Below are positions 26,342 to 35,708 of a stretch of DNA of 64,000 nt, one piece after another; the stretch's first letter is position 1, and the number at the start of each line of letters is the position of its first letter. The DNA comes from Microcystis panniformis FACHB-1757 (GTDB lineage Bacteria; Cyanobacteriota; Cyanobacteriia; Cyanobacteriales; Microcystaceae), in the NCBI RefSeq assembly GCF_001264245.1, contig NZ_CP011339.1, positions 248,001 through 312,000 of the forward strand, in the 5' to 3' direction. The notes beneath the pieces were generated by a model that was not told the origin of the DNA, did no database searches, and saw only the letters and a list, made by a program, of their open reading frames with translations. Position numbers and translations under genes: made by a program.

Positions 26342-26724
26342 CGGCTTCAAAATAAACTTTATTAGCTTTAGCTGTTAAACAGACTTTATAAATAATCTGA
26401 TCAAGTTAATTATATATATCTTAGCGAATTTTTCAAGCTAGGGCTTGCTACCTTGGAATCTAATCTGGGAATTGATGACCCTCAGCGATTCGCGTCTGGA
26501 GAGGTAATGTTTCTCCCTCTACATTTATACTACCCCAAGAGAGTCCTTCCACAGAATCAATACCACTGGCTACTTGATAACGGCTCCAGAACGGTTATTA
26601 GCGACGCTTGAGGGAAACCCAACCACACCAATGTCGTCAAGAATGTTGGGTTTCGCTCAAACCATTGAATCGAGCAGTTTTCTCCTAATTATTAAATCGC
26701 TCAACCAAACCTACAAGCTTCTAT
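26342..26724. other. Gene-free interval: partial copy of the 22566-23095 region
   Basis: Carries about 50 bp matching the start of the RelE gene (22566-22614), then jumps to the sequence found at 22914-23095. The antitoxin gene that separates these blocks in the other copy is missing. No gene is seen. Confidence 0.7.
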
Positions 26725-26862
26725 CTGATAACTGATAACTGATAACTGATAACTGATAACTGATAACTGATAACTGATAACTGATAACTGATAACTGATA
26801 ACTGATAACTGATAACTGATAACTGATAACTGATAACTGATAACTGATAACTGATAACTGAT
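26725..26862. repeat. Heptanucleotide tandem array (TAACTGA)n
   Basis: About twenty uninterrupted copies of a 7-bp unit, running up to the stop codon of the DUF3352 gene. It resembles the short tandem repeats common in cyanobacteria. The length probably varies between strains by slippage. Confidence 0.9.
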
Positions 26863-28541
26863 TAAGACTTCACTCCCAAGTTAAAGAAAATCGTTCCCCG
26901 ACGCACAGAATTTTCACTACCTTGGCTGCTAATAGTAAGAGAACGCAGATTATTAAATAAAGGCTTAATCGATAATTCTAACACCCGCACGATCGGGAAT
27001 TTTGCCTCGATTACCGGTTGCAATTGTCGCCAATCGACGTAAAAATAACCATCATTTTCTGCGGGTAAAGCAGTAATTGCCTGTCGAAACTTACCACTAC
27101 TTAAAATGGGGTTTTTCTGTGCAGATAAAGCTAAACCCATCGCTTCCACAGAACTAGCGATAATTTCATAATTATCGACCCTAGTATGCACTCCCGTCAC
27201 GAGCGTCTCTAGTTGCGCTTTTCCTCCCGGGACCGCCGTGGTTAACTTTGTCCAAGCTGTCACCGTTCGATCGAGTAAAGGCAGATTAACCACATTATAG
27301 CCGCGACTGCGGGCCAACTCATCCAAATGCTCGATCGCACTGTCCACCTCTACCCCCATCACCCGTTCCCCTACAAAAACACTATCGGGTTCCATCCCCT
27401 TTGAACTAGGCACGAGAGCGAGGCTATATTCGCCTCTAACCCAGCTAAAAACGTCTTCAGGCAAATTTAAACCTAAAGGCGACTGGAAGCGGTTTAAGAC
27501 CTGTGTTATTAATTCCTGTAGGGGACTATCTGCTTCTAACCCCTCCTCTACCTGAGTCCAAAAACGATTTAAATCCCGACTAGCGGCGACTAAAAGGCTA
27601 TTTTCGCCGATAAAAGATAATGCTCCCACGGGACTAGATAAAATTGGTGCTTGGTCATCCTGTCCTAAGACTCCAATTAAGGCGGTTTGAGCGACTATTC
27701 CCCCGGATTTGAGGGTAAAAGCCGTGGCTAATCGTTGTTTTGCTTCGGGACTCTCCGGGACGGGTTGATTAGCGATCCAAGCCGATAAAGGAGGTAAATT
27801 GCCGTAAACGATAGCTATACGCGGTTCGGTGATATTTTTGAGAGCTTCTCGGTAATCAGGGCTATTTTTTAGGTTTAAATCGGGTACTTGCACGTTATTA
27901 AGGGCCTCGCGCAAAACCTTGATATTATTGGCAAAAAGCACCGTATCACCCACCACGGCACTAGCGAGAAAACGATTATTATCTCCCGCAGTCAAGGGAC
28001 GTTGATAAATCAGGTTAACTCCCTTGTAGGGTTCAAAAACCAGGTCAAATTTGCCCGAAACCGCCTGTTTTGAGTAGGAAGCTTGCAGAAATTCCTTAGC
28101 GCGTTCACCATCTTTACTTTGAATTGCCAAAAGATAACCCGGTTGGATACCATTATCGGTATCACGATCGAAATCTAGGGAAGTAACAGCGAGAGTAATT
28201 TCCTCCCCTAACCAGGGTTTGATTTCCTTTTGATAATTTAACCCCGTTTTACCGAGCAGACTTTTTTCTAAATCCTTAATTTCTTGGTGGGAACGTCGTC
28301 GATTAGCCGGTGTAGCGATTAATTGACCAAAAGACTCTAAACGTTCGGGATTGACCAGCAAGGATACCATAACCGGGGCCTGTTTCGGCACAAAAATCGC
28401 CGCCATCGGTTCCCGCAGCACCCCACCTTTGAGCAAAGACAGAGGACTATCGGCGAGAATCCAAGCAAAACTGGCTGTAGCGACTCCTAGGAGAATGATT
28501 ACCGTCGCACCTAAAATATAGAAAAACGATCGCAATTTCAC
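26862..28541 (-). CDS. DUF3352-family envelope protein
   Basis: A 559-residue protein with one N-terminal hydrophobic segment (about residues 7-28, signal anchor) and a long soluble part. It matches the cyanobacterial DUF3352 family by its features: FVPKQAPVMVSLLVNPERL near residue 50, alternating beta-rich segments, and SQGSENSVRRGTIFFNL near the end. Function unknown; likely periplasmic. The stop codon abuts the heptamer array. A hydrophobic start and independent spacing suggest a single-gene unit. Confidence 0.75.
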   Translation of the reverse strand: MKLRSFFYILGATVIILLGVATASFAWILADSPLSLLKGGVLREPMAAIFVPKQAPVMVSLLVNPERLESFGQLIATPANRRRSHQEIKDLEKSLLGKTGLNYQKEIKPWLGEEITLAVTSLDFDRDTDNGIQPGYLLAIQSKDGERAKEFLQASYSKQAVSGKFDLVFEPYKGVNLIYQRPLTAGDNNRFLASAVVGDTVLFANNIKVLREALNNVQVPDLNLKNSPDYREALKNITEPRIAIVYGNLPPLSAWIANQPVPESPEAKQRLATAFTLKSGGIVAQTALIGVLGQDDQAPILSSPVGALSFIGENSLLVAASRDLNRFWTQVEEGLEADSPLQELITQVLNRFQSPLGLNLPEDVFSWVRGEYSLALVPSSKGMEPDSVFVGERVMGVEVDSAIEHLDELARSRGYNVVNLPLLDRTVTAWTKLTTAVPGGKAQLETLVTGVHTRVDNYEIIASSVEAMGLALSAQKNPILSSGKFRQAITALPAENDGYFYVDWRQLQPVIEAKFPIVRVLELSIKPLFNNLRSLTISSQGSENSVRRGTIFFNLGVKS

Positions 28542-28657
28542 AACCTTGTCCCGAGATGAACCATTAGCTATTTTAAGCCAGCAATTGACCCAAGAATTTC
28601 GATCGCTACAATTCTTACCAGACTGACAACCGATAACTGGCCACCGATAACTAATTT

Positions 28658-28978
28658 TTACCAGCCTTTTTCCGCTTGAGCGAGGACATAATTAGCTACA
28701 GCTTCGATATCTTCAGCGCTGAGACGACCACCGAAAGCGGGCATCGCCCCCATACCTTTGGTAACTTGGGTAACGATAGCTTCAAAGGAATCTTTGCCGT
28801 ATTTAACTAAATCTTCTTTTTTCAGGGTTTTAGCGGCATTAACCACGTTTTTACCGCCCATGTGGCAGGAAGCACAGTTAGCACTGAAAATCGAAGCCCC
28901 ATCAGCTAAAGCGGGACGAGCCATACCGAATGTAACCACAGCCAAGAGCAAGCACAGGGAAATTAATAGTCTTTTCAC
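28658..28978 (-). CDS. petJ: Cytochrome c6 (soluble lumenal electron carrier)
   Basis: Carries electrons from cytochrome b6f to photosystem I or cytochrome oxidase in the thylakoid lumen, replacing plastocyanin when copper is scarce. 106 residues from GTG 28978, which has GAGGAG about 9 bases upstream; longer frames lack a proper signal start. The signal peptide ends near ARPALA. The haem site is CASCH, and the axial Met lies in GAMPAFGGRL. It is divergent from petE, so the shared 190-bp interval should contain the copper switch. Confidence 0.93.
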   Translation of the reverse strand: MKRLLISLCLLLAVVTFGMARPALADGASIFSANCASCHMGGKNVVNAAKTLKKEDLVKYGKDSFEAIVTQVTKGMGAMPAFGGRLSAEDIEAVANYVLAQAEKGW

Positions 28979-29039
28979 GATTGGTTCTCCTCTATTTCTT
29001 AAGAAATTCCCCAACCATCGTCAGAAAAAACCGGTTTTC

Positions 29040-29139
29040 TTGTCAAAAGACAAGCTGTCAAACTTGGTGTAGAATAAATCAATGGGACAGTTAAAAGCAA
29101 ACTTTTACTTTTTTGTCAAAAGACAGGCTGTCAAACTTG
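29040..29139. promoter_or_regulatory. Pair of 27-bp direct repeats in the petJ/petE divergent promoter region
   Basis: TTGTCAAAAGACAAGCTGTC plus AAACTTG at 29040-29066 recurs with one change at 29113-29139. Each copy contains inverted TGTC/GACA half-sites (TTGTCAAAAGACAA; GACAAGCTGTC). One copy faces petJ and the other lies just upstream of petE. This is the expected location for a PetR (BlaI-type) copper-responsive repressor; that assignment is inference. Confidence 0.65.
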
Positions 29140-29170
29140 TCATCTTCCCTCGTGTAAAGGATTAACAAGC

Positions 29171-29548
29171 ATGAAAAAATTAGGTTTATTGGTCGCTACC
29201 CTGGTGCTAGTCGTCTCTAGCTTCTTCTTCAACACTGCCGCCGCTGCTGCGGAAACCTTCACGGTGAAGATGGGCGGTGATGCAGGTACACTACAATTTG
29301 ATCCCCCCGCCCTCACTATTAAAGCAGGAGATACGGTGAAATGGGTCAATAACAAACTTTCTCCCCATAACATAGTTTTCGATAGCACCAAGGTTCCCGA
29401 AGCCCAGGCTGCTAAATTATCCCATAAAGGTCTGGCTTTTTCCGCCGGGGAGTCCTTTGAAAGCACTTTCAGCGAACCGGGTACTTACACCTACTACTGC
29501 GAACCCCATCGCGGTGCCGGTATGGTCGGAACGATTACCGTTCAGTAA
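29171..29548 (+). CDS. petE: Plastocyanin
   Basis: Blue copper protein of the thylakoid lumen that moves electrons from cytochrome b6f to photosystem I. 125 residues with a signal peptide ending AAAAAE near residue 27. Copper ligands are visible: His in KLSPHNIVFD and the C-terminal set YYCEPHRGAGM (Cys, His, Met). Copper-dependent exchange with cytochrome c6 is established for cyanobacteria, and the divergent pairing with petJ suits joint control. Confidence 0.95.
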   Translation: MKKLGLLVATLVLVVSSFFFNTAAAAAETFTVKMGGDAGTLQFDPPALTIKAGDTVKWVNNKLSPHNIVFDSTKVPEAQAAKLSHKGLAFSAGESFESTFSEPGTYTYYCEPHRGAGMVGTITVQ

Positions 29549-29570
29549 TTATCCGATTTTAACCAAAAAT

Positions 29571-29602
29571 AACTCGCGGTTAACTGCCGCGGGTTGTTTT
29601 TT
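29571..29602 (+). terminator. Rho-independent terminator after petE
   Basis: AACTCGCGG / CCGCGGGTT stem with a short loop followed by TTTTTT, 22 bp after the petE stop. Confidence 0.75.
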
Positions 29603-29684
29603 GGGAATTATGAATGATGAATTATGAATTATGAATTGGGAAGAATCAATAAAAATAGTCTCCTGACGACCGGCTACTGTCTCC

Positions 29685-29825
29685 TAAGTAGCTGGTTATA
29701 ATTAAATTAAGAATGGATTTTAGGTTCGATCCCCCCTGCCCCCCTTGATAAGGGGGGTGCCGATCCCCCCTTAGTCCCCCCTTAATAAGGGGGGCATCTG
29801 ATAACTTTTAACGCCTACCTACTTA
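29685..29825 (-). repeat. MITE family A, copy 4 (reverse orientation)
   Basis: A 141-bp copy with TAAGTAGCTGGTTATAATTA on the left and CGCCTACCTACTTA on the right. It has two internal palindromes, one with an AATAAGG variant. It sits between petE and sdhA. Confidence 0.85.
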
Positions 29826-29951
29826 TCTCCTATCTCCTGCCTCCTGTCTCCTGTCTCCTGTCTTCTGAAATATAAAGTCTCGGTTACAAAAACTGACTTG
29901 CGAGCAATTCTCCCCCCACCATAGAAACAGAAGCCCGTAGAAAAATCAGCC

Positions 29952-31679
29952 ATGAAAGAACACGATGTCGTTATAGTGGGCGGTGGGTTAGCAGGATGCC
30001 GCGCCGCCTTAGAAATCAAACGCCTCAACCCGACTATCGATGTTGCTGTCGTTGCCAAAACCCACCCAATTCGTTCCCACTCCGTCGCCGCCCAGGGAGG
30101 TATCGCCGCCGCCCTGCAAAACGTTGACCCCAATGATAATCCCAAGGCCCACGCCTACGATACTGTCAAAGGGTCTGATTTTCTGGCTGACCAGGATGCG
30201 GTGGATATCCTCACCCAAGAAGCCCCCGAAGTTATCATCGAATTGGAACATCTAGGCGTGTTATTCTCCCGTCTCGAAGATGGACGCATTGCCCAAAGAG
30301 CCTTTGGCGGTCACAGCCATAACCGGGCCTGTTACGCCGCCGATAAAACCGGTCACGCCATGCTGCACGAATTAGTCAGCAATTTACGCCGTAATCAGGT
30401 AAAAATCTACGATGAATGGTACGTTTTGCGCCTTATCCTCGAAGAAGGTACGGCCAAAGGCGTGGTTATGTACCAAATCGCCACCGGACAGTTAGAAATC
30501 CTCCGGGCAAAAGCAATTATGTTCGGGACGGGAGGCTATGGTCGCGTTTATAACACCACCTCCAACGATTTCGCCTGTACGGGAGACGGTTTAGCATTAT
30601 CGGCAAAAGCGGGTATTCCCCTAGAAGACATGGAATTTGTCCAATTTCACCCCACTGGACTCTATCCCGTCGGTGTTTTAATCTCGGAAGCAGTCCGGGG
30701 TGAAGGGGCTTATTTAATCAATAGCGAAGGTCGTCGTTTTATGGAAGACTACGCCCCCTCGCGCATGGAATTGGCACCCCGGGACATCACTTCCCGGGCC
30801 ATTACCCTAGAAATTCGCGCCGGCCGGGGGGTAAATCTGGACGGTAGCGCCGGGGGTCCCTTTGTCTATCTGGATTTACGCCATTTAGGTCGGGAAAAAA
30901 TTATGAGTCGCATTCCCTTCTGTTGGGAGGAGGCCCACCGTCTCGTCGGTGTCGATGCGGTAGAGGAACCGATGCCTGTACGTCCTACGGTTCACTATTG
31001 TATGGGCGGCATTCCCGTTAATACCGATGGTCGCGTTCGCTTAAGTGCCGATACGCTAACCGAGGGCTTTTTCTCCGCCGGGGAATGTTCCTGTGTCTCT
31101 GTTCACGGGGCCAATCGTTTGGGCAGTAATTCCCTGTTAGAATGTGTGGTCTATGGCAGAAGAACTGGCAAATCGATCGCTAAATACGTCGAAAAACGCG
31201 CTTTTCCCGTCTTTAATCCCGATATTTACCTTCAGGATGCTAAAGAGGAAATCACCGCTCTATTGACCAAAAAAGGCACGATTCGCATCGGTCAACTACG
31301 TCAGCAATTCCAAGACTGTATGACCCAACATTGCGGCGTTTTTCGCACCGAAGCGACCATGCGCGAGGGAATTAAACAAATCGGCGAATTAAAGCGCCAA
31401 TACGAGCAGATTTACCTGGATGATAGGGGGGATTGCTGGAATACGGAACTAATCGAGGCCTGGGAATTACAAAGTCTCATGGTGGTGGGGGAAATTATCC
31501 TCACCTCTGCCCTCAATCGTCAAGAAAGCCGAGGGGCCCACTCCCGCGAGGATTTTCCCCAACGGGATGACCAAAATTTCCTTCAGCATACCCTCGCCTA
31601 TTATTCCCCCTCCGGCATCGATATCGACTATATGCCCGTAGTGATTCAGGATTTCACCCCCGTGGAACGTAAGTATTAA
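29952..31679 (+). CDS. sdhA: Succinate dehydrogenase/fumarate reductase flavoprotein subunit
   Basis: Oxidises succinate with covalently bound FAD and feeds electrons to the quinone pool; in cyanobacteria a major respiratory entry point on the thylakoid membrane. 575 residues. FAD-binding GGGLAGCRAAL lies near residue 10, the histidine for flavin attachment in SHSVAAQGGIAA near residue 47, and substrate-site segments VQFHPTGLYPVG near 237 and GANRLGSNSLLE near 388. No sdhB or sdhC is adjacent, as is usual for cyanobacterial sdh genes. Confidence 0.93.
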   Translation: MKEHDVVIVGGGLAGCRAALEIKRLNPTIDVAVVAKTHPIRSHSVAAQGGIAAALQNVDPNDNPKAHAYDTVKGSDFLADQDAVDILTQEAPEVIIELEHLGVLFSRLEDGRIAQRAFGGHSHNRACYAADKTGHAMLHELVSNLRRNQVKIYDEWYVLRLILEEGTAKGVVMYQIATGQLEILRAKAIMFGTGGYGRVYNTTSNDFACTGDGLALSAKAGIPLEDMEFVQFHPTGLYPVGVLISEAVRGEGAYLINSEGRRFMEDYAPSRMELAPRDITSRAITLEIRAGRGVNLDGSAGGPFVYLDLRHLGREKIMSRIPFCWEEAHRLVGVDAVEEPMPVRPTVHYCMGGIPVNTDGRVRLSADTLTEGFFSAGECSCVSVHGANRLGSNSLLECVVYGRRTGKSIAKYVEKRAFPVFNPDIYLQDAKEEITALLTKKGTIRIGQLRQQFQDCMTQHCGVFRTEATMREGIKQIGELKRQYEQIYLDDRGDCWNTELIEAWELQSLMVVGEIILTSALNRQESRGAHSREDFPQRDDQNFLQHTLAYYSPSGIDIDYMPVVIQDFTPVERKY

Positions 31680-31762
31680 CCTCTGGTCGGACGGTAAATG
31701 TAAAGTAATTTTACAAACTCCTTGGCATTTACCGAGATTTAGTTCTATACTAAATAAAGCAA

Positions 31763-31836
<74 letters not shown>

Positions 31837-31905
31837 TTAACCTGAGTTAGTTCTGATTGACAGGTTTTCGATTTCTAGGAAATTTGGATATACGGGAGTT
31901 GAAAA

Positions 31906-32796
31906 ATGAGTAATACAGGTGAGAACCGAAATCCCGATTCTGAACAAAAATCGATGCCGTCGGTTCCCGCACCTCCGGAAGAAGCGGTGGTTCCTAATTT
32001 TTTTGATAAATTTTTCATTGCAGTTACAGCTTTTGGTTTTGGACTGGGTACGGCTATAGCTTTGTTGCCCAATGTCATACCTTTGCCAATCATACCATCT
32101 ATTTTTTTTGGCACTGGAATAGGTGCATTGGTTTACCGATTTATGGGAGGGTTTAAAGATAATGATTCGTTACAAACCCAGGCAATAAAAATTTCAGGGA
32201 GTCTTGCTTCTCTACTAAGCTCTATAGTAGTTATTAATCTTTTGCTAGAAGGGCAGTTAGAGCAATATATAGCCGAACATATAGAGTTAAAGAAAGGAGA
32301 CCAAAATATCTATTATATAGAGATAGAAAATAAAGGTATTAAAATAGGTAAACTAAATCAAGAAGACTTTAATAGTAATGGCTATTATGATATTAATAAT
32401 GTTTCGATTGTTAGTGCTATTTCAAGACTAGCATCAACCTCAAAAGAAGGCTACAATCATCCAGTTTTAGAAAGAATCAGAATCGAATGTGCCAGAAATC
32501 AGGGAATATGTCAACCGAATAAAAATCAATTTACTTTGATAATTCATAGCATTAAACCGGAAACTGAACTTCCAGGAGGATCAGCTATTGGATGTTTAAA
32601 TAGTGATGCATTTTGGATCGGTAATGAAGATTTATATATCTACCAAACCTCCGATAAAGTTGACAAAATCAGGATTGAAAAATTTGGTCAATGTTTAGAC
32701 GAGGAAGGTCAAGACAAAAAAGTTATAATTAGTCAAAAAGATGCCGATCATCTAAACTTAAAGCCCGGGGTAAAAATCAAAGCTCGTTTTCAATAA
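31906..32796 (+). CDS. Membrane protein of unknown function
   Basis: A 296-residue protein. It has a hydrophilic N-terminus (about 1-30), three hydrophobic segments between about residues 38 and 112 (the first two a hairpin around a PLPIIP turn), and a soluble domain of about 170 residues with several cysteines that may form disulfides if exported. The ATG at 31906 has GGGAGTTG upstream. A small secreted protein gene follows 16 bp later, so they are probably co-expressed. Low G+C compared with sdhA suggests accessory DNA. No family recognised. Confidence 0.65.
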   Translation: MSNTGENRNPDSEQKSMPSVPAPPEEAVVPNFFDKFFIAVTAFGFGLGTAIALLPNVIPLPIIPSIFFGTGIGALVYRFMGGFKDNDSLQTQAIKISGSLASLLSSIVVINLLLEGQLEQYIAEHIELKKGDQNIYYIEIENKGIKIGKLNQEDFNSNGYYDINNVSIVSAISRLASTSKEGYNHPVLERIRIECARNQGICQPNKNQFTLIIHSIKPETELPGGSAIGCLNSDAFWIGNEDLYIYQTSDKVDKIRIEKFGQCLDEEGQDKKVIISQKDADHLNLKPGVKIKARFQ

Positions 32797-32812
32797 AGTT
32801 AATAGGTAAGCC

Positions 32813-33166
32813 ATGAAAAAAACAATTTTAATTCTCTGGTTTCTTCTTGGGATTCCTGCAATCGCTAGGGCAGAGCAATGGGGAGTAGTATTCGGTGGTG
32901 ATCGAGATATTAACGAAGCTCAGTATGAAATAAACCGTGCGAAGAAAAATCGCCCTCCCTATTCAAGTGCGGTTCTTTTCTATCGATCTGGATGGTATAG
33001 AAGTGTGATTCTTTTCCAAGGAAAAAAGGAAGCACAAGCTGCCTTAACTAATATCCATAATCAACTTCGTCAAGGCTCTTATGTCGTTAATGTAGATGAT
33101 TGGTGTCCTAATTGGCAATCTAATCGAGTAACTTCTAACAAAATTAGTTTCTATAGGTGTTTATAG
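32813..33166 (+). CDS. Small secreted protein of unknown function
   Basis: A 117-residue protein with a signal peptide (KKTILILWFLLGIPAIARAE, cleavage near residue 21). The mature part looks like a compact alpha/beta fold: VVFGGDRDINEAQYEINRAK, then YRSGWYRSVILF, reminiscent of SPOR-type repeats but not convincing. Two cysteines near the end. It follows the membrane protein gene by 16 bp and may act with it outside the cytoplasm. Confidence 0.6.
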   Translation: MKKTILILWFLLGIPAIARAEQWGVVFGGDRDINEAQYEINRAKKNRPPYSSAVLFYRSGWYRSVILFQGKKEAQAALTNIHNQLRQGSYVVNVDDWCPNWQSNRVTSNKISFYRCL

Positions 33167-33786
33167 CCTTCATGTCCATTTAGCGCAGAGGGCTAATGGC
33201 GTTTTTGCTCCATTTTTACTACTCACCGTTCGCTTAATTTTTTAAGATATGAGGTAAAAGCCCAATTCCGTGGGATTGTGCGTCACTTTTTCCCATAGCG
33301 TCAGGATTTGCTTGGATAGGATAGATAATCTTTCCGTTAGTTTGGATAACGGGGGTTGCTTGGGTAATATCCTGTAAACCCTGCAACCAGCGATCGCCGC
33401 AAGGGTTATCGAAGACAAAAAAACCGTTTTTTTTGAGGTAGTCCTGTAGAATAGCAGTTGAGAATGTAAGCATTGAAAACATAAAATTTTCCCCGCTTTA
33501 ATAGGTTGATACTTGCTATGAAAAAATCTGGGGTATGTGCCAAGGCAAGAGGTCTAATTAAAAAAAATTGCATAATAAAAAGCTTATTGGCTAAGGCTTT
33601 CAGCTTTGGGGGAGGCTTTGGGGGAGTGGGGTACCCCAAACTTTTCGAGGAAAAAAATTGCGATTTTTGGTCGGGATGGTGTCGGATTTATCCTGTCAGC
33701 AAGTGATGGGTAAAAGAACGATATACTCTCAACCAGCCGAGTTGCTAGAATAGGATCGGCTTTGCTCAAATAGACAAGAACACGCC
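33167..33786. other. Gene-poor interval
   Basis: No convincing intact gene. A minus-strand frame at 33234-33482 (82 codons, PIQANPDAMGKSDAQSHGIG) may be the tail of a lost gene, but it has no start or context to support it. The region is AT-rich with short G-rich runs near 33605-33640. Confidence 0.5.
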
Positions 33787-34245
33787 ATGTCAGAAGCTAT
33801 TACGATCGCCGATATTTACAAACTGTTTGAAAGAACCGAGGCTCAATTTGCCGAGTTCCAAAAAGAAGCCGAGCGCCGCAATGTTGAAGCCGAGCGCCGT
33901 AGTGCTGAAGCGGACCGCCGTAGTGCTGAAGCTGAACAACGAAATGCCGAAGCGGACCGCCGCAATGCTGAAGCCGATCGCCGTAGTGCTGAAGCCGATC
34001 GCCGCCGGGCCGAAGCCGATCGCACGATGGAAGAATTGAAAAAACAGGTACGAGCCACCACCGAAGCCGTCAATAACTTAACCACCCGTTGGGGGCGTTT
34101 TGTCGAAGAAATGGTAGAGCCGGCGGTTGTGCAGTTATTTCAAGAGCGGGGGATTGATGTCACCCAAACCATGAGTCGCTTAAAAAGTAAACGTCCCGGG
34201 GCAGCGATGGAAATTGATATTCTGGCGGTGAATGGCAGTGAGTTA

Positions 34246-35383
34246 TACTTTGCACGGCTACAACTTGCATTTTTTACTCAAGGACAATAATATAGTTTAA
34301 GAGTCATAATTAGAAGCAAAGCACTCATTAAAAACATGATTAACCTAGAATTCACGGAAGAAGAAAAGAACTCACTGTATTATGAAAGATTTCATCATCC
34401 CCATCCCCGGGTTCAACTGAAGATGGAAGTTCTCTGGTTAAAAAGCCAAAAGATACCGCACCAAAAAATTTGTCAGTTAGCAGGGATCTCGCCAAATACC
34501 TTATTAACCTATCTTCGCGATTATCAAGAAGGCGGAATAGAAAAATTAAAAGAAATCAACTTCTATCGCCCTAAAAGTGAATTAGAGTTTCAAAAAGAAA
34601 CCCTCAAAAAATACTTCGAGAAAAATCCACCAGCCACAATAAATGAAGCTGTATATAGGATAGAAGAATTGACGGGAATAAAACGAAGTCCTACCCAAGT
34701 GAGAAAATTTTTAAAATCAATGGGAATGAAATGTTTAAAAGTAGGTTCTCTTCCTTCTAAAGCTGACCCAGATGAACAAGAGGACTACAAAGAAAAAAAG
34801 CTAGAACCCAGACTAAATGAGGCAAAAGAAGGAAAAAGGGCTGTTTTTTTTGTTGATGCCGCTCACTTCGTCATGGGAGCATTTCTCGGTTTTGTTTGGT
34901 GTTTTGAGAGACTTTTTGTTAAGTCACCGAGCGGGCGTAAACGCTTCAATGTTTTAGGAGCATTAAATGCAATAACTCATGAAGTTATTCTGGTAACATA
35001 TGAAACTTATATTACGGCAACTCAAGTCTGTGAACTCCGGTCAAAAATAGCTGCTTTAGGACTAATGATTCCCATCACTCTAGTCTTAGATAATGCCCGC
35101 TATCAAAAATGTAAAATTGTTGAAGAATTGGCTCTTTCTTTGTCAATAGAGCTGCTCTATCTGCCGTCTTATTCACCTAATCTAAATTTAATTGAAAGGC
35201 TGTGGAAATTGGTCAAAAAGAAATGTTTATATGGTAAATATTATGAGAACTTTTCTGACTTTTCTTCAGCTATTTATGAATGTCTGAATGATGCCCATCT
35301 GAAACATAAAAAAGAACTGGATTCCTTGCTGACTCTACGATTTCAGAAGTTTAATAAATCTCAGATTATGAACGTCTAAAGTA
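34246..35383 (+). mobile_element. IS630-family insertion sequence
   Basis: A 1138-bp element beginning TACTTTGCACGG and ending ...CGTCTAAAGTA, with short inverted ends (TACTTT-nn-ACG). It is flanked by TA at 34244-34245 and 35384-35385, the TA target duplication usual for IS630. A truncated second copy lies at 40412-40550. Confidence 0.9.
34336..35379 (+). CDS. IS630-family transposase
   Basis: A 347-residue cut-and-paste transposase. The N-terminal half has helix-turn-helix segments (IPHQKICQLAGISPNTLLTY, then a second around residues 105-135). The DDE residues are in FFVDAAHFVMG, LVLDNARYQKC and SPNLNLIERLW. Full length and uninterrupted, so the element could still be active. Confidence 0.9.
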   Translation: MINLEFTEEEKNSLYYERFHHPHPRVQLKMEVLWLKSQKIPHQKICQLAGISPNTLLTYLRDYQEGGIEKLKEINFYRPKSELEFQKETLKKYFEKNPPATINEAVYRIEELTGIKRSPTQVRKFLKSMGMKCLKVGSLPSKADPDEQEDYKEKKLEPRLNEAKEGKRAVFFVDAAHFVMGAFLGFVWCFERLFVKSPSGRKRFNVLGALNAITHEVILVTYETYITATQVCELRSKIAALGLMIPITLVLDNARYQKCKIVEELALSLSIELLYLPSYSPNLNLIERLWKLVKKKCLYGKYYENFSDFSSAIYECLNDAHLKHKKELDSLLTLRFQKFNKSQIMNV

Positions 35384-35708
35384 TAGTGGCGGTGGAGTGT
35401 AAATCTCGACTCTCGAAGGATGATGTAGATGACTTTCTCGATCGATTACAGCGATTTAAGTTAGCCTTTCCCCAATTTCGAGACTTTCAGGTTTATGGCG
35501 CAGTAGCGGGGATTGAAATCGATCAGGGCATAGATAGTTATGCTTATCGGCGCGGTTTATTTGTGATTAAGCAATCAGGAGAAACGGTTAAAATCATCAA
35601 CGATGTTCAGTTTCGGCCCCTAGGTTTTCAGGTTCTTCGTTACTTGGTATGGTTCGATAGGGGGGCATAAATCGACTAAATCCTTATCTGGCAAGAGACT
35701 TAATTGAT

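Larger units (their letters stand above)
33787..35670 (+). pseudogene. Coiled-coil protein with PD-(D/E)XK nuclease-like end, split by IS630
   Basis: One gene in two pieces, 33787-34245 and 35386-35670. Removing the IS630 element and one TA joins ...NGSEL to VAVECKSRL exactly in frame, giving 247 residues. Residues about 20-85 are heptad-like repeats of (RRSAEAD), a strong charged coiled coil. The C-terminal domain has EIDILAVNGSEL...VECKS, the D-x(n)-E-x-K signature of PD-(D/E)XK-fold nucleases and DUF3782-type proteins. Function unknown; the 5' piece alone lacks the E-x-K half and ends in IS-encoded residues, so it should be inactive. Confidence 0.85.

Noticed and set aside
26725..26862. 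CRISPR-like array
   Set aside because: The 7-bp units are contiguous, without unique spacers, and there are no cas genes.
33234..33482. 82-codon minus-strand gene
   Set aside because: No ribosome site and no conserved pattern; kept only as a possible gene remnant.
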